From NCBI GenBank assembly GCA_028824715.1, contig JAPPCV010000174.1, positions 1 through 64,000 of the forward strand: a DNA stretch of 64,000 nucleotides, written 5' to 3'. Source of the stretch: Boseongicola sp. (GTDB taxonomy: Bacteria; Pseudomonadota; Alphaproteobacteria; Rhodobacterales; Rhodobacteraceae). Positions 48,605-55,818 of this stretch are shown piece after piece. The notes under the pieces were generated by a model that worked only from the letters and a program-made list of their open reading frames with translations, did not search any database and was not told the origin of the DNA. Position 1 is the stretch's first letter, and each line of letters opens with the position of its first letter. The translations under genes and the position numbers were made by a program.

Positions 48605-50374
48605 ATGCCTCAGAACGGTTCCGATGACCTTGACGCCGGCCTCCTGTACCAGGTTGACGAAATTCCCCCGAACCAGGTGACGCTCGGCCTGGGCGTCCAG
48701 GCTGCGCTCCTGTTCCTGGGCGCGACCATACTCATGCCAACGATCACCTTCCAGGCAGCCGGAGCAAGCGAGTCGGTCGTTGCCTGGGCCATCTTCGCTT
48801 CGCTGTTCGTCGCGGGTGTCATCAGCGGGCTTCAGGCGTTTCCGTTCCGCCGCTTCGGCGCAGGCTTTGTCCTGGCGACCTGCCCGACAGCCGCAGCGCT
48901 CGCGGTGACGGTCGACGCGCTTTCGGCCGGAGGGCCATCGCTTCTCCTTACGCTGATGATTGCCACGGCACTCTTCCAGTTCGTGTTCTCATACCGGATC
49001 TCCATGTTCAGGCGAGTCATCACCCAGACTGTCTCGGGGGTGATACTCATGCTGATTCCGGTCACTGCCGCCCCGATCATGTTCCAGAGAATCGGCGAGG
49101 TTTCGCCCGGAAACTCGCAGCCGGTCGGACTGGCATGCGCGCTAGTGACCCTGGCAACGACAATTTGCGTTTCGCTGTATGGAAGGCCGCGGCTGCGGCC
49201 GTGGGCCCCGCTTGTCGGGATCTGCGCCGGGGGGGCGGTCGCCGGCGCTTACGGGTTCGTTGACGTCGACCAGATCAGGCAGGCGCCGTGGGTGGGGTTG
49301 CCTTCCACTGCATGGCCAACGGTCGGAATCGACCTGGGGCCTTCCTTCTGGGCGCTCCTGCCGGCCTTCCTGATCGTCGCGGTCTCGTGCTCGATTCGAA
49401 CGATGAGCGCCGCCCTCGCCATACAGGATGTGTCATGGCGCGTGCCGCGTGCGCCTGACCAGCGTGTCGTGCAAGGAGCCCTCGCGGCCGAAGCGCTCGG
49501 GAACCTGCTCGCCGGTCTCGGTGGCACGATGATGAATTCCGCTCGCTCTTCGACCGTTCCGCTGGTCAGGAGCACGCAGGTGAGCGCCCGTCCCGTCGGG
49601 CTGGTGCTCGGGCTCGCCCTTTTTGCGTTCGCCTTTCTGCCAAAGGTCGCCGCGCTGGTTCTGGCACTGCCGCCTTCGGTGCTCGCGGCGTATCTCGCAA
49701 TCATGCTTGCAGCGCTGTTCGTCACTGGCATGAAACTGGTCGTGGCCGATGGTCCGGACTATCGCCGCATGCTGATCATTGGCATCTCGTTTTGGGTCGG
49801 CGCCGGCTGCGAGTTTGGACTGCTGCTTCCCGAAATCCTGCCCCAGGTCGCGGGCGGGCTCCTGAACAACGGCCTGGCCACGGGAGGAATGACGGCAATC
49901 CTGATGACGGTCCTCCTGGAACTGACCGGGCGCCGACGCCGCAAGCTCGTCACGGATCTCGATGTGGCGTGCCTTCCCGAACTCCGCGAGTTTGTCGCGC
50001 GGTTCGGCAGCGACAAGGGCTGGCCGCAGGGGATGCTTGACCGGCTCGATGCGGTGGCCGAGGAAACCTTGCTGACCCTGATCGAGGGTCAGACGGACTC
50101 CGACACGGACAGCCGCCGGTTGTGGGTGAGCGCCCACAGCGAAGGCGGGGACGCCGTGCTGGAATTCGTTGCCAAGTCGAGCGAAGGCAACATTGAAGAC
50201 CGGATCGCGTTCCTGGGTGACGCAAGCGAAGCGCGGCCCGCCGAGCGGGACATCTCGCTTCGCCTGCTGCGACATCTTGCCTCTGAGGTGCGTCATCGCC
50301 AGTATCACGACATGGACCTCATCATTGTGCGCGTGGAGCGGTCGAAGGGCGCAGCAAGGCAATCGCACCTATGA
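48605..50374 (+). CDS. NCS2-family permease with C-terminal GHKL/RsbW-like ATPase domain
   Basis: 589 residues. Residues about 20-440 are a 12-14-helix NCS2 (nucleobase/ascorbate-type) transporter: LGLGVQAALLFLGATILMPT, FGAGFVLATCPTAAALAVTV, ALAAEALGNLLAGLGGTMMN. The last 140 residues, cytoplasmic by prediction, resemble the histidine-kinase/anti-sigma ATPase fold: LDRLDAVAEETLLTLIEG at the N-box position, AVLEFVAKSSEG, and ISLRLLRHLASEVRHRQYHD before the final strand DLIIVRVER. The N-box asparagine and the DxGxG box are not evident, so it may not hydrolyse ATP. Lies 99 bases downstream of the TTT permease, likely same operon. Substrate unknown. Confidence 0.8.
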   Translation: MPQNGSDDLDAGLLYQVDEIPPNQVTLGLGVQAALLFLGATILMPTITFQAAGASESVVAWAIFASLFVAGVISGLQAFPFRRFGAGFVLATCPTAAALAVTVDALSAGGPSLLLTLMIATALFQFVFSYRISMFRRVITQTVSGVILMLIPVTAAPIMFQRIGEVSPGNSQPVGLACALVTLATTICVSLYGRPRLRPWAPLVGICAGGAVAGAYGFVDVDQIRQAPWVGLPSTAWPTVGIDLGPSFWALLPAFLIVAVSCSIRTMSAALAIQDVSWRVPRAPDQRVVQGALAAEALGNLLAGLGGTMMNSARSSTVPLVRSTQVSARPVGLVLGLALFAFAFLPKVAALVLALPPSVLAAYLAIMLAALFVTGMKLVVADGPDYRRMLIIGISFWVGAGCEFGLLLPEILPQVAGGLLNNGLATGGMTAILMTVLLELTGRRRRKLVTDLDVACLPELREFVARFGSDKGWPQGMLDRLDAVAEETLLTLIEGQTDSDTDSRRLWVSAHSEGGDAVLEFVAKSSEGNIEDRIAFLGDASEARPAERDISLRLLRHLASEVRHRQYHDMDLIIVRVERSKGAARQSHL

Positions 50375-50513
50375 ATGGCGCTTGCGTGAGCCGCTGTTCC
50401 CGTCGGCATGAACTTCAGCGATCGGGCAGTGCTGTCGGGAATTGCATCCCGGCCGGACGGCCGCTCCTGTCGCCGGAGCATCCAGTGACCTAAGGGACAA
50501 AGTCGCATGTCCG
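50375..50513. other. Short gap before recombinase relic
   Basis: No gene or terminator recognised. Confidence 0.3.
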
Positions 50514-50669
50514 GAGCGACGTCTTCGCAAGTGCCTGCTTCTTCATGGCGGGCGGCGCCTCGACATCGATGTGGATGGTTTCGGCCCGCTCGTGCCCGAG
50601 CCAGAGAGCGATCACCGACCGGTGGACACTTACCTGCATGAGATCCTTCGCCGCGGTGTGGCGGCAAAG
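50514..50669 (-). pseudogene. Tyrosine recombinase (integrase) C-terminal relic
   Basis: Minus-strand frame reads RHTAAKDLMQVSVHRSVIAL, WLGHERAETIHIDVEA, the last catalytic stretch of XerC/phage-type integrases (RHTxAxxLLQxGVDLSVIALWLGHE...HIYVEA). The catalytic tyrosine of HIYVEA is Asp here, and the rest of the protein is missing or scrambled, so it is inactive. Confidence 0.7.
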
Positions 50670-50949
50670 TCGCCATTTCAACACAGTGGACTGGAATGTC
50701 GTGCTGTGGGGTGTCGCGGTGCAGCCTGTACCCGCCGGTCGCACCGCAAGGTGAAGCCGGAGAAGATTCGCCGTTCCATGCACAGACTCGATGCTTGCGG
50801 CGTCCTGGACTTGTGATGGTTCTCTCGGGGTGGCAGCCGTTCCTGCCAGAAATTGCTCCACGTGACTTGCCAGTGCGCAACCTTGCGGCGGCCTTGGAGA
50901 AACACTATGGGTTGCGAGTCCAACTGCCGGTCGGGATCTGAGCAAGGCA

Positions 50950-51777
50950 TTGTCAAGGAAAGTTCCACGTCAAGCACTGGAGCCGCGGCAACCGGACCTG
51001 TTTGAAGACCGGATGCCGACACAGGGCTCAATCGAGTGCCATCGGCCTGTGCCTGAAGTCGAAGGGCTGGATGATCAGGAGATCATTGAACGAATTCCTG
51101 CAGCGAGCGTATCTCAAGTCCAGGCTCTGTGCGATCAGGTGCTGGAGCGCGGCATTGGTGACAATGCCGTTCCTGCCCTCGAAGCCCTTTGGAAGCGGTT
51201 CTTCGGATTCGGCATCAACGGACCGTTGCGTGAGCAACGCAGTGCCCTGGAGACGTTGGCGAAGGTCGGAACCCCCTTGTCAAGGCAGGCAGTCGCCAGG
51301 ATCATCGACGCTCGGGACCTGACTGATGCGCTTCTGCCGCTCGCGCTGGAATGCGCGACGGAAGCGAATCTCGCGCTGTCCGGACAGAGCGTCACGCGCT
51401 GGCTGGAAGACGGTCGGTCAGACGTGCGAGAAAGCGCGTTCGTGCTTGCCAGGAACTGCACCCCACCAGTGCCGAAACACGAGCTTGAGAAAGGTCTCAT
51501 GGACCCGGAAGGATCGGTGCGGCGATCTTGCCTGACAACGATGGGACAATTTGGCAATGGACGCGCAAAGCCGGGATTGCTGGAAGAACTTGAGAAGGAT
51601 CCAACCAGCGAAATCGTGACCGCACTGGCAGGCTTACTTGATGACGACATCATCACGCGACTCGGACGATGCGCCATGAAGCACGGCCGCCTGAGAGGGC
51701 AGATCGCCGAGGAACTCGAAAGCAGCGGCGAACCCCGGGCGCTCAAACTCGTCGCAAGGCTCAAGGGCCTGAAATGA
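50950..51777 (+). CDS. HEAT-like repeat protein of unknown function
   Basis: Up to 275 residues, nearly all alpha-helical. From about residue 110 the sequence runs in 30-37-residue helical-pair units (DARDLTDALLPLALECATEA; WLEDGRSDVRESAFVLARNC; LMDPEGSVRRSCLTTMGQFG; LEKDPTSEIVTALAGLLDDD), the pattern of HEAT/PBS-lyase-type repeats that serve as protein-binding scaffolds. The N-terminal 60 residues (RQPDLFEDRMPTQGS) look disordered. The start is uncertain: TTG 50950, or ATG 51013 which would drop 21 residues. Sits between a recombinase relic and the AbrB pseudogene. Confidence 0.6.
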   Translation: MSRKVPRQALEPRQPDLFEDRMPTQGSIECHRPVPEVEGLDDQEIIERIPAASVSQVQALCDQVLERGIGDNAVPALEALWKRFFGFGINGPLREQRSALETLAKVGTPLSRQAVARIIDARDLTDALLPLALECATEANLALSGQSVTRWLEDGRSDVRESAFVLARNCTPPVPKHELEKGLMDPEGSVRRSCLTTMGQFGNGRAKPGLLEELEKDPTSEIVTALAGLLDDDIITRLGRCAMKHGRLRGQIAEELESSGEPRALKLVARLKGLK

Positions 51778-51922
51778 ACCGATCTCCACGCTATCGTTTT
51801 CGTCTCTATGTCTTGCCGGACTCGCGGCGGCTGCCGGCGGCTGGACGGCGGACGCAAGACTGCATGCGTGGTCTTCATGCTCATGCTTTGAGCCTGCCCG
51901 CCAAATCGAATGTCCTTCGAAC

Positions 51923-52960
51923 ATGATGGCTGCCCGATTCGTCTTCCTGTTCCGGACCGCCGGCACTCAGGCCATCGGTGGCGCCGGCGGTTCGCTGGCC
52001 CTTTGGGTCGGGCTGCCGATGCCATACCTTGCGGGCAGCCGGGCCTTCATCGCGGCTCTCACGATTTTCCGGGTGAGGAAGGGAGCGCGCGAGGCATAGT
52101 TTCCGCCTTTGCTGCGCATGGGTCTCGTCGCAGTGATCGGCACCATGATCGGGGCCACGTTCACGACGGATTTCTTGGCAGTCGTTCCGTCGCTGGGCCA
52201 TTCCATGATCGCAATGGTGGTGTTCGTCGTCGTTGCGATTGCCATGAACCATGCGTTGTTCCGCAAGCTGGCGCGATACGACAGGACGACGGCAATCGTT
52301 GCCGCGATGCCCGACGGGTTGGTCGAAGCCGTCATTTTGGGCGAACAGGCTGGAGGGGACGTGCGGGTTCCCAGCGTTCGGAACTTTGGCCGGATCGTGC
52401 TTGTCGCCATGAATGTGCCGCTGCTCTTTCCGCCCTGGACGGGCGAGGCGGTTGGCAGCGCCTCTGGCCTGAGGCTTGAGCAGGACGCCTGCAGGGTCGC
52501 CGACATGTTGCTGATCCTGATGCTGGCAGTATCCGGAATGGTCCTCGGCCCGACACTTCGCTTGCCAGCGCACATGGTCGGTCCGAATCTTCTCTGTGCG
52601 CCCGCCCCGAGGAATCGCGCAGGGGACTGGGTCCGGGCTGGACTCGGCGTTCGCTGGACCGACAGGACGCCAGCTGATCAGGGCATTCAGCCTGGAGGCG
52701 GTCTCAACAGTTGTCATGCTTGCGCCAGGCATCGGCCTTGCATTGACGCTGGCTGAGTTCATGCTGGTACCGGTCGACGCACTGTTCATCAGCTTTGCGC
52801 GTGGCGGCGTGACGGAAACGGGTTTGATCGTGCTGAGCCTCGGCGTGAGTCCGGTCGTCGTGGACTGCCATCACGTGTCCCGAATTCTCGTGACGTTCCT
52901 GGTAGCTGGGACAATCGCGACAAAGGCTCGTCTGCAGGCATCTTCCACCCAGGAGGGAAG
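51923..52960 (+). pseudogene. AbrB-family (COG3180) membrane protein, broken
   Basis: Starts at ATG 51923 (MMAARFVFLFRTAGTQAIGG). Membrane helices and motifs of the duplicated AbrB membrane family are clear: GLPMPYLAGSRAFIAA, MGLVAVIGTMIGATFTTDFL, MPDGLVEAVILGEQAGGD, and in another frame LFISFARGGVTETGLIVLSL and GVSPVVVDCHHVSRILVTFL. An in-frame TAG at 52097-52099 interrupts the first third and a frameshift near 52600 separates the last third. Intact homologues often neighbour TTT transporters, matching its position. The protein cannot be made as one chain. Confidence 0.8.
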
Positions 52961-52982
52961 CGGCGAGTCAACCGGTCGGTGA

Positions 52983-53315
52983 CCCTGGGGCAGGGACTGA
53001 ACGGAACGGGCAGACCATGACTTGCATTGCACTTGGCGGATATGCCAACCCGTGCCCTCCACCGATCGTGCCATCCCCGACCAGTTCCAGGATGAGTGCT
53101 TGGCGGCTCCACACCGCACTCAATTTGCAGGCCATTTCCGGAATCCGCCCTGTCGCCAAATGGGATGGCTCCCCTGACAGGAATTCGAGCTTCCGGCCGG
53201 AATGAAGGTCGGAATCGAATGAAGGGTGCGGTGGCGTCACACCGGGCATGTCCTGGATCGATATATAGGCGCTATGTCAAGTTTCTTCACAACATGTTGA
53301 TTTTCGCTTGATCTT
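52983..53315. other. Intergenic stretch, AT-richer toward its end
   Basis: No gene recognised. The last 80 bases are markedly AT-richer than the surroundings and lead into the LexA-box promoter. Confidence 0.35.
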
Positions 53316-53336
53316 GTTCGTTCAATGTTCTAGATC
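53308..53336 (+). promoter_or_regulatory. Candidate SOS promoter with LexA box
   Basis: GTTCGTTCAATGTTC (53316-53330) is an exact GTTC-N7-GTTC, the LexA box known from Rhodobacter and Rhizobium relatives. It falls in the 17-base spacer between TTGATC (53308-53313) and TAGATC (53331-53336). The gene at 53369 follows. A box of eight fixed bases is expected by chance about once per strand in a window this size, so position is the main support. Confidence 0.5.
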
Positions 53337-53368
53337 TGGCACATCGAAGCCCTGTGCGGGGAATTGCC

Positions 53369-53713
53369 ATGTCCATGCACCAGTCCATCCGACCTGCAGA
53401 GCGACCGGACTATGCCAGCCTTCCTCCGCTCCGGCCCACCGATCGCCAGTTGCAATACGCCGAAAGAATTGCGGCTTCGTCCGGAATCGCGTTGCCCAAG
53501 GACGTGCAACTGGACCGCAGTGACCTTTCGCGCTGGATCGACGCAAACCGACATCGCATGGAGCGTTCGAAGCGCGTTGCGGACAATCTTCCGACTGCAA
53601 GGCAGATTGCATGGGCGGAACGCATCGCCCGTGGTCGAAAGCGTGGCATTCCGGACGAGTACTACAAGAGCCGCGAATTGCTCGCGAAGTGGATCAACGC
53701 CAACGGTTGGTGA
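53369..53713 (+). CDS. Small protein with two copies of a 'PTxRQ...AERIA...WIxAN' module
   Basis: 114 residues. Two related units are visible: PTDRQLQYAERIAASSGIAL ending LSRWIDANR (about 25-66) and PTARQIAWAERIARGRKRGI ending LLAKWINANGW (about 75-114). Similar short modules occur at the ends of some topoisomerases and plasmid proteins, suggesting nucleic-acid association, but I cannot assign a function. ATG 53369 is preceded by GGGGA. A LexA-type box lies 39 bases upstream, so damage-inducible expression is plausible. It looks intact, unlike its neighbours. Confidence 0.6.
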   Translation: MSMHQSIRPAERPDYASLPPLRPTDRQLQYAERIAASSGIALPKDVQLDRSDLSRWIDANRHRMERSKRVADNLPTARQIAWAERIARGRKRGIPDEYYKSRELLAKWINANGW

Positions 53714-54139
53714 CGGAGCGGCCGATCCGGCTTGCGGCCGGTGCAAATAAGTCGGGACGCAAATGCGCCTGCCGCGACGCGTCCGGCACGCCTCTCCGGA
53801 TCGACCAGGTCCATCCAAGGGCCCGGGGCGGGTTCGGGATGGCCGCCAGGGGCGGGGTACCGGCCTCGGCCCTGCCCGTCGAGAGCGCGGTCGAAGCGCT
53901 CTCCGTGCTGACGCTGCCGCCGCCCCGGTCGCAGGCATGCTTCGCGCAATCCGCTATGGTCATCGGGCCGCTCCCTCAAGCCAAGGTTGCGCCAGAACCC
54001 GGACCGTCAGAAAGTCGGCGCGGGCATAGGTTGCGTTGACGCCCGCCGGACTCCCGGACGGCATGCACGTGGTCGCAGCCGGTGCACCGGTACGGGTCCC
54101 ACGGCCCGGACGGCTGCGGCGAAGGCGGCCGCCGTGCGG
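53714..54139. other. Intergenic stretch within the decayed island
   Basis: High-GC, no recognisable coding signal on either strand. Confidence 0.35.
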
Positions 54140-54300
54140 TCCAGCCTGCGGAACTTGGCGCCGGTGGTCCGGGCGTGGACGCACGTCGCGTCCGGGGACT
54201 TGTGTCCGAGAAGGTCCTGGACCACACTGGTCTCCACCCCGCGTCAATTCAACCGGGTTGCGACCGCGTGCCGCTGATCTCGTGCACGAGATGACCGGCA
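54140..54300 (-). pseudogene. Second tyrosine recombinase relic
   Basis: Minus strand gives GHLVHEISGTRSQPG, a TGA, then in a shifted frame VETSVVQDLLGHKSPDATCV, HARTTGAKFRRL. This matches the integrase segment HDLRGTxATxLxxAGVxxxVVQxLLGHxSxxxTxxYxRTTG. The catalytic Tyr position is His. Different in sequence from the relic at 50514, so two different recombinases once lay here. Confidence 0.7.
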
Positions 54301-54466
54301 AACCCTGCTTCATCAAGGCGCAAAGTGACAATGTGGATGGCGGACAATGTTCGATTTGAAGAAGACTGGCGCGACCGAGAACGTTGCGGTCCCTGTGAGG
54401 GGAGACACCGTCGACTGCCTGTCGACCGAGATCGAGAAGCCTCGCTGCAGGCGTGGCGTGCTTGCG

Positions 54467-54703
54467 GTTGGCGGATCCTTGGCGGGCCTCAGCCTCGTGG
54501 AAGCCCTGTGCGCGGGCATTCGCGAGGACGGATCCGTCATCGAACCGAACGACCCAGGCTGGAGCGGCCCTGGGGCTGCGGCTGGGGCCGCGCGACGTCG
54601 TCCAAGTGCATGGCTGGAGCAGCGAGACATCCACCGCTCGCTTGTCGAAGAACCCGGGTTTGCCGAGGCCATTGAAGAGTGGCTGGACGTGACCTGGTCG
54701 GAG
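54467..54703 (+). pseudogene. C-terminal fragment of a mannitol dehydrogenase
   Basis: The frame GGSLAGLSLVEALCAGIRED, GSVIEPNDPGW, then AWLEQRDIHRSLVEEPGFAE, AIEEWLDV matches the C-terminus of the intact mannitol dehydrogenase of this window (GGSVEGLSLVEALWARM, SNDPFWDD, TWLEMREIYGDLSDAPRFSS, AFERWLAL). The catalytic and nucleotide-binding parts are absent. It ends about 70 bases before the fructokinase gene, the order found in polyol operons. Confidence 0.8.
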
Positions 54704-54771
54704 GGTGCGGCAACTGCGCCAGGCCAGAACTTGCGCGACGTGTGACAAGGCAGGGTTCGGGAGTTTCCATC

Positions 54772-55701
54772 ATGATGTTGTGCTGTGGCGAATCGCTCAT
54801 TGACATGATTCCGTCGGATACGGCTGACGGACGATCCTGCTTTGTGCCCCACCCGGGCGGCGCCGTCTTCAACACGGCCATCGCCCTGGGCCGTCTGGGC
54901 GTTGATGCGGGCATGTTGACAGGTCTTTCGACAGACCTGTTTGGCGTGCAGCTCCGCCGGGCCTTGGAAGACAGCCATGTTGACACAAGGTTCGCAGTCT
55001 CAACTGAACGTCCGACGACCTTGGCCTTTGTGGCGCTGCAGGACGGCCAGGCGTCCTACAGCTTCTTTGACGAGAATTCGGCACTGCGCATGTTGAGCAA
55101 CGAAGAGATTCCGGCGCTTGATCCCGAGATCGACTGCCTGTTCTTCGGCGGGATCAGCCTTGCCAGCGAACCCTGCGCCGACACGTTCGCCAGTCTCCTG
55201 GAGCGCGAAGGCAAGACCCGGTTGGCAATGCTCGATCCGAACATCCGGCAGTCCTTCATCGCGGATGAAGGCCGGTTTCGTGGCCGAATGAAGCGCATGA
55301 TGGAACTATCTGACATCGTGAAAGTCTCTGACGAGGACCTGGACTGGCTTGTGCCTCGACCCCTGACGATCCGGGATCAGCTTCAATCGATTCTCGAGCT
55401 TGGCCCGTCGCTCGTCGTGGCCACAATGGGAAGTGCAGGCGCGATTGCGTTGTCGTCTGCCGGCGTCGATGTCGAAGCGCCTGCAGTGCATGCCGAAGTC
55501 GTGGATACCGTTGGGGCCGGCGATACGTTCAACGCCGGATTCCTTGCAGGGCTCTTCCGCCAAGACAAGCTGTCGCGGGCTGGCGTAGGAGAGCTGACCG
55601 ACGCGGAACTCGAGTCTGCGCTTGGCCTGGGAAGTGCCGCAGCAGCGGTGACGGTGTCCAGGGCGGGGGCCAACCCGCCTTGGGACAGGGACCTGATGTA
55701 G
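54772..55701 (+). CDS. PfkB-family sugar kinase, probable fructokinase
   Basis: Phosphorylates fructose (or a related sugar) with ATP. 309 residues; N-terminal LCCGESLIDMIPSD, sugar-binding GGAVFNTAIALGRLGVDAGM, and the PfkB signature VDTVGAGDTFNAGFLAGLF with the catalytic Asp. An MtlZ-type fructokinase follows mannitol dehydrogenase in Rhodobacter polyol operons; here only the tail of that dehydrogenase remains in front. The glycogen operon starts 117 bases downstream, so the gene may now be expressed with it or be independent. Confidence 0.87.
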   Translation: MMLCCGESLIDMIPSDTADGRSCFVPHPGGAVFNTAIALGRLGVDAGMLTGLSTDLFGVQLRRALEDSHVDTRFAVSTERPTTLAFVALQDGQASYSFFDENSALRMLSNEEIPALDPEIDCLFFGGISLASEPCADTFASLLEREGKTRLAMLDPNIRQSFIADEGRFRGRMKRMMELSDIVKVSDEDLDWLVPRPLTIRDQLQSILELGPSLVVATMGSAGAIALSSAGVDVEAPAVHAEVVDTVGAGDTFNAGFLAGLFRQDKLSRAGVGELTDAELESALGLGSAAAAVTVSRAGANPPWDRDLM

Positions 55702-55818
55702 CCGAGCGCACGTCGGCCACGCAGGTGTGCCATTGGCAGCAGAGCGAATGGCCGCCGGCAAAATGACCTCGAACTCGACTGCAAAGTCGAACCGCCATTG
55801 AAGAACAAGACGAGTGCC

